The notes beneath the pieces are model-generated. The model was not told the origin of the DNA and searched no databases. It saw nothing but the letters and a program-made list of their open reading frames with translations. Shown here in pieces: positions 57,014 to 64,000 of a stretch of 64,000 nt of DNA. The translations under genes and the position numbers were made by a program. The stretch's first letter is position 1. Every line of letters starts with the position of its first letter. The stretch covers positions 62,001 to 126,000 of the forward strand of contig JACYLQ010000034.1 in the NCBI GenBank assembly GCA_015272395.1. The letters are read 5' to 3'. Origin of the DNA: Calothrix sp. C42_A2020_038 (GTDB taxonomy: Bacteria; Cyanobacteriota; Cyanobacteriia; Cyanobacteriales; Nostocaceae).

Positions 57014-58759
57014 TTGTGTGGTGTGGTGAAAAGCTCAAATCGTTCAAATTATTTGCAACTTCTACCCTATATTACCCCCCAATGGCGCCATATCGCTACG
57101 GGGTTTGTTGGTATCTTGGGTTATGTCGTAGCAACACTGGCTTTAATGTACTTAGTGCAGAAACTGTCGGCACCCTTTGGTAGCGGTAATGTAGTTGCAA
57201 TTGCCGAACTTGCTGGTATTTTAGCAGGAATATTTCTTGTCAGAGGTTTTTTTCAGTCCATACAAGATATTTACATGGCAAAAGCAGCACTACGAGTATC
57301 TTTTAATCTACGAGTAAAAGTGTATGCACATTTACAAAAACTCAATTTAAGTTACTTTGAAACTGCAAAGGCTGGTGATTTATCTTACCGGGTAACTGAA
57401 GATGTTGACCGAGTTGGCGAAGCAGTTCACAAACTTTTACATGATTTTATTCCCTGCGTGTTGCAACTCGTAGCAATTCCTATATATATGGTATATCTAA
57501 GCTGGCAGTTGACAGTGGCAACGCTAGTAGTTGTACCAATCATGTTGGTATTAATTGCTTGGTTTGGTGAAAGGTTACAAAAGTACTCGCGTCGAAGTCA
57601 AAATCAGGTATCAGATTTATCAGCAATTTTAACAGAGGTTTTTAACGGAATCAGAATAGTTCAGGCTTTTGCTGCGGAAACATACGAAATTTCACGGTTT
57701 GGCAAAGAAGCAGAAGTTGCGATGCGTGCGAAGTATTCGACTGAGCGATTAAAAGCAATTCAAGTACCAATTGTCGGCTTTTTACAAGCGTTAAGTTTCT
57801 TATTGTTACTTTTCTTTGCAGCTTGGCAAATTTCCGCAGGTAATTTAACTACTGGTAAGTTCTTCAGCTTTCTTTCAGGCGCCGCATTATTAATAGACCC
57901 AGTAGGTCACACTACGACGAACTATAATTTATTCAAAGAAGCCGAAGCATCTGTGGATCGAGTCTTCGAGTTATTAGCAATCAAACCAGCAGTTGAAGAG
58001 AAACCGAATGCGAAAGCACTTCCTACTGTTAGTGGCAAAGTGGAATACCGTCATGTGTCTTTCGCCTATAAACCAAATGAACCTGTTTTAAATAATATTA
58101 GCTTACTTGCATACCCAGGTGAAGCAATTGCATTAGTTGGCGCCAGTGGTTCAGGTAAAACAACTTTCGTGAACTTGCTTCCGCGTTTCTATGACCCGCA
58201 AGATGGTGAGATATTAATCGATGGTGTCAATATTCGCGATGTCACATTAAAATCGATTAGGCGCCAAATTGGGATAGTCCCACAAGAAACGACAATGTTC
58301 TCTGGAACTATTGCCGAAAATATCGCCTTTGGGCAAGAGTATTTTGATATGCAAGCTGTTGAGAATGCAGCCAAAATAGCCAACGCTGACCAGTTCATTA
58401 GCCAAATGCCTGATGGTTATCATACCTTAGTTGGCGAACGTGGCGTCAATTTATCAGGAGGACAAAGACAGCGTATTGCTATCGCGCGTGCAGTTCTGCT
58501 TAACCCCCGTATTCTCATTCTCGATGAAGCAACATCCGCATTAGACTCCGAGTCAGAAGCTTTAGTACAAGAAGCACTCGAAAGACTAATGCAGGGAAGA
58601 ACAGTCTTTATTATTGCCCATAGACTTTCAACAGTAAGGAAAAGCGATAGGATATTAGTCTTAGAGAAAGGACAAATAGTTGAATCTGGAACCCATGAAG
58701 ACCTGTTAAGTTTACAGGGACGTTATGCTAGATTATATACTAAGCAATTTAGTGTTTAA
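57014..58759 (+). CDS. ABC exporter, fused permease and ATPase
   Basis: The 581-residue half-transporter has an N-terminal type IV membrane domain with about six helices (residues 15-310, including NLSYFETAKAGDLSYRVTEDVDRVGE). The ATPase domain follows: Walker A GASGSGKTT, Q-loop IVPQETTMFSGTIAENI, signature NLSGGQRQRIAIARA, Walker B ILILDEATSALD, and IIAHRLST. It is of the MsbA/HlyB type and should dimerise to export a lipid, polysaccharide or peptide. The start is uncertain: TTG at 57014 has the better spacing to TAGGGAT, with GTG codons at 57023 and 57026 as alternatives. It follows the kinase-FGE gene by 85 bp on the same strand. Confidence 0.9.
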   Translation: MCGVVKSSNRSNYLQLLPYITPQWRHIATGFVGILGYVVATLALMYLVQKLSAPFGSGNVVAIAELAGILAGIFLVRGFFQSIQDIYMAKAALRVSFNLRVKVYAHLQKLNLSYFETAKAGDLSYRVTEDVDRVGEAVHKLLHDFIPCVLQLVAIPIYMVYLSWQLTVATLVVVPIMLVLIAWFGERLQKYSRRSQNQVSDLSAILTEVFNGIRIVQAFAAETYEISRFGKEAEVAMRAKYSTERLKAIQVPIVGFLQALSFLLLLFFAAWQISAGNLTTGKFFSFLSGAALLIDPVGHTTTNYNLFKEAEASVDRVFELLAIKPAVEEKPNAKALPTVSGKVEYRHVSFAYKPNEPVLNNISLLAYPGEAIALVGASGSGKTTFVNLLPRFYDPQDGEILIDGVNIRDVTLKSIRRQIGIVPQETTMFSGTIAENIAFGQEYFDMQAVENAAKIANADQFISQMPDGYHTLVGERGVNLSGGQRQRIAIARAVLLNPRILILDEATSALDSESEALVQEALERLMQGRTVFIIAHRLSTVRKSDRILVLEKGQIVESGTHEDLLSLQGRYARLYTKQFSV

Positions 58760-58907
58760 GTAGTTCAGATTTGGGTCTGTATCATTAATTTTGGGATGCT
58801 GTAGCACAGGCATTCCTGCCTGACTAAACAATTAATGGCGCCATGTACCTAATCAAAAATATGACTTGGCGCCACATATTCTACACCACACAAAATCTTA
58901 AATCTGA

Positions 58908-59588
58908 TTATCCTCCAAGTTGCCGCAGAGTTGCATCAATACGGCTAACGTTTTCTTGTCTTCCTTGTCTTTGGTAAATCTCGCGTGCTCTTCTAAATAA
59001 AGTTACAGCATCTTTTTGCTTACCTTGTTTCATCAGAAACGTACCTCTTAACTCAAAAACTTGAGGATTGTTTCGGTCTAAGTTCATCGCTTGTTCAGTT
59101 GCCCACATCGCGTTTTTGGTTTCACCCAAGCGCAGTAGTACTGTTGCCAAACCCAAATAGGAATCGATATTGTTACGATTGATTTGGATAGCTCTACGAT
59201 AAGCATCCCTAGCTGTACGATTATCACCTAGGTTAGCGCTAATATAAGCAAGGGCATATTGATAATCGGCATTGTTGGGATTGAGTGATACTGCCCGACG
59301 ATACGAAGCTAATGCAGATTGGAGATTCCCCTGCAATGCATACAAGTAACCAATTCCCGAATGAATCGAGGCATTTCTTGGTTCAATACTGGCAGCTTGC
59401 TGATAAACGCTAATTGCACCATTGTAGTCTCCTGAGTCAACCATCCGGCGCCCATCTTCCAAGAGTTGTCTAACCTCTTGATTTCCTCGTTGTGCGACCA
59501 CAACCTGCGCGTTTGCCACTGAGGGTACCGTTACCGCAATGCTTCCAAATAAGAGAACACAGATAAAGAATGATGTTCGATTATACAC
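58908..59588 (-). CDS. Secreted TPR-repeat protein
   Basis: The 226-residue protein starts with GTG at 59588 and has a signal peptide (FFICVLLFGSIAVTVPSVANAQ). About four to five TPR units follow, for example GDYNGAISVYQQAASIEPRN, GNLQSALASYRRAVSLNPNN, GDNRTARDAYRRAIQINRNN and GETKNAMWATEQAMNLDRNN, and the last helices include KDAVTLFRRAREIYQ. It probably acts as a periplasmic protein-protein scaffold. The partner is unknown. Confidence 0.87.
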   Translation of the reverse strand: MYNRTSFFICVLLFGSIAVTVPSVANAQVVVAQRGNQEVRQLLEDGRRMVDSGDYNGAISVYQQAASIEPRNASIHSGIGYLYALQGNLQSALASYRRAVSLNPNNADYQYALAYISANLGDNRTARDAYRRAIQINRNNIDSYLGLATVLLRLGETKNAMWATEQAMNLDRNNPQVFELRGTFLMKQGKQKDAVTLFRRAREIYQRQGRQENVSRIDATLRQLGG

Positions 59589-59846
59589 AGTAAATTACCT
59601 GAAACTATCTTGGCAATGTTTTCACAATTTACGCGATTGCTTGTACATTAAAACAAAAATATCTCGTTTTGAAAACTCCATTACTTCACTTTTCCCAAAG
59701 ATTTACTATGACTTCCGTATGTTCCCTAACAATACAGCAACTTCTGGTCTCAGAATCGAGAGAACCGATTATTCCAAAATACCTTCTTCTGTACCCATCA
59801 TTCCGTGAAAACCCGTAAAAACAATCAGATTATTGAGGAAATTTTC

Positions 59847-60173
59847 ATGATTCTAACAACTACAGATATAATTCAAGGCGCCGTAATTCGGTCGTACTTA
59901 GGCATAGTAACAGCTGAAGTCGTATATGGCAGTAACTTCTTACGTGACTTCTTTGCTGGCATTCGCGATATCATTGGTGGACGTACTGGTAGCTATGAAA
60001 GGTTATTTGAAGAAGGACAACAAAAAGCTCTTAGTGAACTCGAACAACGTGCTAGGCGCCTGGGAGCAGATGCAATACTGGGTATAGAAATTGACACTGG
60101 TACGATTAATGTTGACCAATCTGGAGTGCTTTTACTAATCACTGCCAGTGGAACTGCGGTCAGCTTGAATTAA
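59847..60173 (+). CDS. YbjQ family (UPF0145) protein
   Basis: The 108-residue product begins MILTTTDIIQGAVIRSYLGIVTAEVVYGSNFLRDFFAGIRD, then GGRTGSYERLFEEGQQKALSELEQRARRLGADAILGIEID. These are the diagnostic YbjQ motifs (RSYLGIVTxE, GGRSxxYE, AxxLGADAI). The fold is a pentameric beta-rich ring, and the function is undefined. The in-frame codon at 59805 is rejected because a GAGGA ribosome binding site at 59835-59839 fits the ATG at 59847. Confidence 0.88.
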   Translation: MILTTTDIIQGAVIRSYLGIVTAEVVYGSNFLRDFFAGIRDIIGGRTGSYERLFEEGQQKALSELEQRARRLGADAILGIEIDTGTINVDQSGVLLLITASGTAVSLN

Positions 60174-60616
60174 TAAAATGATGTAATAAGTTTCCCGACA
60201 TGTAGTCTTAGTTGTCGGGAATCAAAAATTAAGAATTACAAATATTTATTAAATATATTGAAGTGAATTTTGCTATCGAAAATAAGGTTTTTAGATAGAA
60301 TAGTTACAGAAATAAATATGTATAGTTATCGCACGCCTATTAATGAATTAGTAAACATCAAACTGTTAGCACCTGAAGGAATATAGCAGTTATTCGTGTA
60401 AGAGACTCGTCTGACGAAATCGAGAAGATGAATTTGTAAACTTTTTAATCATTATCTATTTTTATTTCCATAGAGCTAATTTATGTTTATGACTAAGGAT
60501 AGATTAAATAAGTATTTCCTGTGATAGATATTTTTATAGTTTATTTGTCGTTAAATCATAAACATGATGAAGTATCTAAAAAAGTTTACTCACTCAAGTA
60601 GTAAGGAGGAAAGAGT
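60174..60616. other. Intergenic region upstream of the membrane protein gene
   Basis: 443 bp of AT-rich sequence with no recognised gene. A strong hairpin lies at 60192-60221, and a good ribosome binding site for the next gene at 60602-60608. Confidence 0.5.
60192..60221 (+). terminator. Hairpin after ybjQ
   Basis: TTCCCGACA (60192-60200) and TGTCGGGAA (60213-60221) form a perfect 9-bp stem 18 bases after the stop codon. No T-tract follows, so termination efficiency is uncertain. Confidence 0.6.
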
Positions 60617-61243
60617 ATGTCATATGTAAATAGGGTTGGTGATGATGTTATTCAGGAACCAGCTGTAGTTAATAGAGTTGCTGATTATCATGACCGTGTT
60701 CGTTGGGGTCCTATTATATCTGGTTTATTAGTCGCATTAGCTACGCAATTAATTTTGAGCGCGATGTTTTCGGCAATTGGTGCTGGTGCTGTTGAAGGTT
60801 CTGGTAGACCCAGAACTATTGCAGGTGATGTTGCAGGAAACGTTGGTATTTGGTCTACTATCGGCTTATTAATTTCTTTATTTACTGGTGGTTGGATAAC
60901 AGCGCGTGCGTGTGGTCCAATGAACCGTAATACAGCATTACTAAATGGCGCAATTCTCTGGGCAACAACTTTAGCTGTTAGTTCTTGGTTATTAGCAAGT
61001 GGTGTAACTGGTGCTTTCGGTGTTGTTGCAGCAAACGCTGGTGAAATTGTTAATCAGGTACAGCAGCAAGGTGGTGTTAACGTTCCCCAAACAGGTGCGA
61101 CCGCAGAGCAAACTCGTCAAACTGCGGCTGCTATACGTCAAGGTTTATGGTGGTTTGTCTTTGGCTCCCTACTCGGACTACTCGCTTCAATGATAGGCGC
61201 CGTGGTTGGTACACGTAGTCCACGTGCGACAAATAATTACTAA
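60617..61243 (+). CDS. Four-helix membrane protein of unknown function
   Basis: The 208-residue protein has a polar N-terminus (DDVIQEPAVVNRVADYHDRVRWG) and then helices at IISGLLVALATQLILSAMFSAIG, WSTIGLLISLFTGGWITA, ALLNGAILWATTLAVSSWLLASG and GLWWFVFGSLLGLLASMIGAVVG. A soluble segment of about 40 residues rich in Gln/Ala/Thr precedes the last helix. The small-residue pattern GGWITARxCGP...LLNGxILWA is typical of DUF-type cyanobacterial membrane proteins, without known function. A strong AAGGAGGA ribosome binding site supports the ATG at 60617. Confidence 0.75.
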   Translation: MSYVNRVGDDVIQEPAVVNRVADYHDRVRWGPIISGLLVALATQLILSAMFSAIGAGAVEGSGRPRTIAGDVAGNVGIWSTIGLLISLFTGGWITARACGPMNRNTALLNGAILWATTLAVSSWLLASGVTGAFGVVAANAGEIVNQVQQQGGVNVPQTGATAEQTRQTAAAIRQGLWWFVFGSLLGLLASMIGAVVGTRSPRATNNY

Positions 61244-61293
61244 ATTAGTCTAATTAAATCGTTTCTTTAACAATTAGCATCACTTCCTTCTTG

Positions 61294-61316
61294 CACCCAC
61301 TTGGGTGTTTTTTTTT
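61294..61316 (+). terminator. Rho-independent terminator
   Basis: CACCC-ACTT-GGGTG stem-loop followed by nine T residues, 50 bases after the stop of the membrane protein gene. It also lies just past the stop of the convergent gene ending at 61330. Confidence 0.85.
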
Positions 61317-61329
61317 AGGTCTTTCCTGT

Positions 61330-61590
61330 TTACCATTTCAAATAGGCAGCTTCGATACCTTGTTCACGACGAATCTTACCGTCTTGTTCAAACCAGGCAA
61401 TTATCTGCTGTGAACTCAATTCTTCAACGGGGACATTATGTTCTTTAGCGATGTGCATGAGTAACTTGTGGGAAGATAAGGTGAGCCTTGCTAAGAACTT
61501 TTCTGGTGAAGAAAGTAATGCAGCATCAACTTTTGCTGATTCTTCCAAAGTCAGAAATTGCGCTCCTGGTTGTTGTGACTGTACATCCAT
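61330..61590 (-). CDS. Conserved small hypothetical protein
   Basis: The 86-residue product starts MDVQSQQPGAQFLTLEESAKVDAALLSS. It is then helical, with PEKFLARLTLSSHKLLMHIAKEHNVPVEELSSQQIIAWFEQDGKIRREQG. It resembles a widely distributed cyanobacterial hypothetical family that I cannot name. An in-frame start at 61629 exists, but the ATG at 61590 has a GGAAA ribosome binding site and begins where the conserved part starts. It is soluble and acidic to neutral. Confidence 0.65.
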   Translation of the reverse strand: MDVQSQQPGAQFLTLEESAKVDAALLSSPEKFLARLTLSSHKLLMHIAKEHNVPVEELSSQQIIAWFEQDGKIRREQGIEAAYLKW

Positions 61591-61742
61591 AATATTTTCC
61601 AAATTTGCAAATATTTTTAGCGTTGACAACAGTAGTTACAAACACTCAAAAACTGACGAGTATAATCAATCCGTAAATCAGATTACCAATTACTCGAACA
61701 ACTTCACCTAAACTAAATATTTAGTAATGAAACTTAATTAAT

Positions 61743-62414
61743 TTATTTTAATTTTCGTGACTGTACTAAATAGCCACAGCGATGTTCACCATTGATTATC
61801 CAATGGGTACGTTCGACTGTGCAATCAGGCAAAACGGCGGCAAACATTTCTAATTCGTGACCACATACGCTGGGGAAAGACTCTGCGACGTTCGATATAG
61901 CACAATTATGTTCGGCGATAATAAAACGTTCATCCGATGATTCAGTTGATTCTACAGGATGCCATTCCGCCATGTAGCCCTCAGCCTTTCGCAACTCCAC
62001 CAACATTGCTACCCGGTCTTTTAAAGGAGCCATGCCTAATTTTGAGTGGTATTCGACTGCTTTACGCTGCCATTGTAAACGTAATATTGTGCTTACTTGG
62101 TCGCGTCCGACCGTTTCGGCTAAAGTGTCTAAAAGCGATACAGCAAAGTTTCCGTAGCTATCGACAAATTCCTTGCGAAGGCTATCACGTCCCTGCTGAC
62201 TCAATATATATATATGTTGCGGGCGCCCAATTCCAGTTTGTACTGATGCCGAATTTACAATCAGTTCCTCCGCCTCTAAATCCTTTAAATGACGACGAAT
62301 TGCTTGGACACTAATCTCCAATGCATCGGACAGTTCGAGTGCTGATGCTTGAGTATGTTTCAAAAGATACTCTAGGATATCTTGTTTAGTTGAGGACTGC
62401 TGCGCTGTTTGCAT
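61743..62414 (-). CDS. sufR: Iron-sulfur cluster biosynthesis repressor SufR
   Basis: SufR is the cyanobacterial iron-sulfur-sensing repressor of sufBCDS. The N-terminal winged helix is visible (KQDILEYLLKHTQASALELSDALEISVQAIRRHLKDLEAEELI). The C-terminal cluster-binding region has cysteines in HNCAISNVAESFPSVCGHE, PDCTVER and HRCGYLV. The start at the ATG 62414 gives 223 residues, close to known SufR. The frame continues to a TTG at 62435, which is less likely. It is divergent from sufB, with two SufR operators between them. Confidence 0.92.
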   Translation of the reverse strand: MQTAQQSSTKQDILEYLLKHTQASALELSDALEISVQAIRRHLKDLEAEELIVNSASVQTGIGRPQHIYILSQQGRDSLRKEFVDSYGNFAVSLLDTLAETVGRDQVSTILRLQWQRKAVEYHSKLGMAPLKDRVAMLVELRKAEGYMAEWHPVESTESSDERFIIAEHNCAISNVAESFPSVCGHELEMFAAVLPDCTVERTHWIINGEHRCGYLVQSRKLK

Positions 62415-62480
62415 TTTCGTCCCAGTTGAGTTCAAAAGTTCAAAAACAAAAACAAAAATAATTTAAAAAAAATTTGACTT

Positions 62481-62500
62481 TAACAACAAACTTGTTGTTA
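62481..62500. promoter_or_regulatory. SufR operator 1
   Basis: Perfect inverted repeat TAACAAC-N6-GTTGTTA, containing the CAAC-N6-GTTG core established for SufR binding in Synechocystis. It is the sufR-proximal site, 67 bp from the sufR ATG. Confidence 0.87.
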
Positions 62501-62525
62501 ATTTAGCGTAAAATGAAGATACATT

Positions 62526-62545
62526 AAACAACATAGATGTTGTTT
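62526..62545. promoter_or_regulatory. SufR operator 2
   Basis: Second perfect inverted repeat, AAACAAC-N6-GTTGTTT, with the same CAAC-N6-GTTG core and 45 bp centre to centre from the first. It is the sufB-proximal site. The paired arrangement is that of autoregulated sufR and repressed sufBCDS. Confidence 0.87.
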
Positions 62546-62672
62546 TACTCTTAAATATATTCTAGCAGCCGTGTTACCCCTTGGTAACAAAAAGTGGGAA
62601 AACAGCTAAATAAAGCTATATAGCCCGTCTTCGATCCTTAAAGAGAACCTCAACCAGACGAGAGAATAACTG

Positions 62673-64000
62673 ATGAGTGCTACTGTCAAAACCCTAGTCA
62701 ACCAACCCTACAAGTACGGCTTTGTCACCAATATAGAGGCCGACACCATACCACGTGGGTTAAATGAAGACATTATCCGTCTGATCTCCGAGAAGAAAAA
62801 CGAACCGGAGTTTATGCTGGAGTTTCGTCTGCGAGCGTATCGCCAGTGGTTAAAGATGACTGAGCCAGATTGGTCTGGTCTAAATTACCCACCCATTAAC
62901 TACCAAGACATTATCTACTACTCGGCGCCGAAGCAAGCGAAGAAAAAGTTAAACAGTTTGGATGAAGTAGACCCAACGTTACTGGAAACATTCGAGAAGT
63001 TGGGTATTCCTCTAACAGAACAGAAGCGTTTAGCGAACGTAGCAGTAGATGCAATTTTTGATAGTGTGTCCGTTGCTACTACTTTTAAAGAAAAGTTAGC
63101 TCAAGACGGTGTAATTTTCTGTTCGATATCAGAAGCACTACAAGAACATCCGGAATTGGTTAAGAAGTATTTAGGTAGTGTTGTCCCTGTTGCTGACAAT
63201 TATTTTGCAGCGCTTAATTCTGCTGTTTTTAGTGATGGTTCGTTTGTGTATATTCCGAAGGGTGTAAAGTGCCCAATGGAATTAAGTACTTACTTCCGTA
63301 TTAATAGCGGTGATACTGGGCAATTCGAGCGTACTTTAATTGTTGCCGAAGAAGGCAGCTATGTATCATACCTCGAAGGATGTACGGCGCCGATGTACGA
63401 TAGTAACCAGTTACATGCTGCGGTTGTTGAGTTGGTAGCTCTTGATAACGCCGAAATTAAATATTCCACCGTTCAAAACTGGTATGCAGGTGATGCGAAC
63501 GGTAAAGGTGGTATTTACAACTTCGTTACCAAACGTGGTTTGTGTCAAGGTGTGAACTCTAAGATTTCTTGGACACAAGTAGAAACTGGTTCAGCAATTA
63601 CATGGAAGTACCCAAGCTGTGTACTAGTTGGTGACAACTCGGTTGGAGAGTTTTACTCAGTTGCCTTAACTAACAACATGCAGCAAGCAGATACGGGTAC
63701 CAAAATGGTTCACGTTGGCAAAAATACTCGCAGCACAATTATCTCCAAAGGCATTTCCGCAGGCAAATCGAGTAATAGCTACCGGGGTTTAGTTAAAATT
63801 AACCCTAAAGCAGAAGGCGCCAGAAATTACTCACAGTGCGACTCGATGTTAATAGGGGATAATGCTCACGCGAACACTTTTCCATATATTCAGGTACAGA
63901 ACCATACAGCCAAGGTCGAGCATGAAGCATCGACATCGAAGATTGGGGAAGACCAGCTATTCTACTTCACACAACGAGGTATTTCATCCGAAGACGCTGT
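62673..64000 (+). CDS. sufB: Fe-S cluster assembly scaffold SufB (3' end outside window)
   Basis: The frame from the ATG at 62673 stays open to the window edge, 442 codons, nearly the whole of a typical 475-480 residue SufB. Recognisable segments are [60 protein letters not shown], and [20 protein letters not shown] with the conserved cysteine. Together with SufC and SufD it forms the scaffold on which iron-sulfur clusters are built, the main pathway in cyanobacteria for photosystem I and ferredoxins. It is controlled by SufR through the upstream operators. sufC, sufD and sufS should follow. Confidence 0.95.
   Translation, partial: MSATVKTLVNQPYKYGFVTNIEADTIPRGLNEDIIRLISEKKNEPEFMLEFRLRAYRQWLKMTEPDWSGLNYPPINYQDIIYYSAPKQAKKKLNSLDEVDPTLLETFEKLGIPLTEQKRLANVAVDAIFDSVSVATTFKEKLAQDGVIFCSISEALQEHPELVKKYLGSVVPVADNYFAALNSAVFSDGSFVYIPKGVKCPMELSTYFRINSGDTGQFERTLIVAEEGSYVSYLEGCTAPMYDSNQLHAAVVELVALDNAEIKYSTVQNWYAGDANGKGGIYNFVTKRGLCQGVNSKISWTQVETGSAITWKYPSCVLVGDNSVGEFYSVALTNNMQQADTGTKMVHVGKNTRSTIISKGISAGKSSNSYRGLVKINPKAEGARNYSQCDSMLIGDNAHANTFPYIQVQNHTAKVEHEASTSKIGEDQLFYFTQRGISSEDA

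Overview
The window comes from a cyanobacterium, most likely a filamentous Nostocales-type organism. Evidence: a 40-residue Psb30/Ycf12 photosystem II gene, a sufR/sufB divergon with SufR operators, a DICT-domain histidine kinase, a kinase plus FGE-domain protein, a Csx18-like protein and many short dispersed palindromic repeats. The species cannot be named from sequence alone. The usual cyanobacterial HIP1 octamer (GCGATCGC) was seen only once, whereas the palindrome GGCGCC occurs roughly 85 times by eye count.

Layout. 1-4.1 kb: a large secreted protein cut by the left window edge (DUF4082, Ig-like and N,N-dimethylformamidase-like domains) and a PEP-CTERM-type NxxGxxAF repeat protein. 4.2-14.1 kb: a minus-strand exopolysaccharide/O-antigen-type cluster with a complete WbpA-B-D-E set for UDP-2,3-diacetamido-2,3-dideoxy-glucuronate, a pair of ArnE/ArnF-like small transporters, an NDP-sugar epimerase, an FAD oxidoreductase and a family 4 glycosyltransferase. 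14.8-29 kb: mostly housekeeping genes (YkgJ-type protein, psb30, recJ, an SbcD-like nuclease, Uma2, MarC, nitrilase, DUF2233 glycosidase, cobA-sirB, glutaredoxin-like, murE, DICT histidine kinase). 29.5-36.7 kb: one 2398-residue extracellular multi-enzyme protein (lamin-tail, nuclease, phytase-like, PhoD and DUF4114-like parts).

37.5-54.2 kb: a CRISPR-Cas island. Read on the minus strand it runs csx18-like, cas1, cas2, leader, a 50-repeat array (49 spacers), then cas10/cmr2, cmr3, cmr4, cmr5, a double-RAMP cmr6/cmr1-like gene and a CARF-HEPN-type effector. A WYL regulator is divergent from the cas1 side. This is a type III-B (Cmr) system with an intact GGDD palm motif and a probable cyclic-oligoadenylate-activated RNase. 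Its Cmr4 appears to lack the target-RNA cleavage aspartate, Cmr1 and Cmr6 appear fused, cas10 carries in-frame repeat insertions, and no cas6 is visible.

54.2-64 kb: a repeat-rich gap, a Ser/Thr kinase fused to an FGE/C-type-lectin-like domain whose end resembles the variable region of diversity-generating retroelement targets, an ABC exporter, a TPR protein, a YbjQ protein, a small membrane protein, and the sufR-sufB iron-sulfur divergon, with sufB cut by the right edge. No tRNA, rRNA or complete insertion sequence was recognised.
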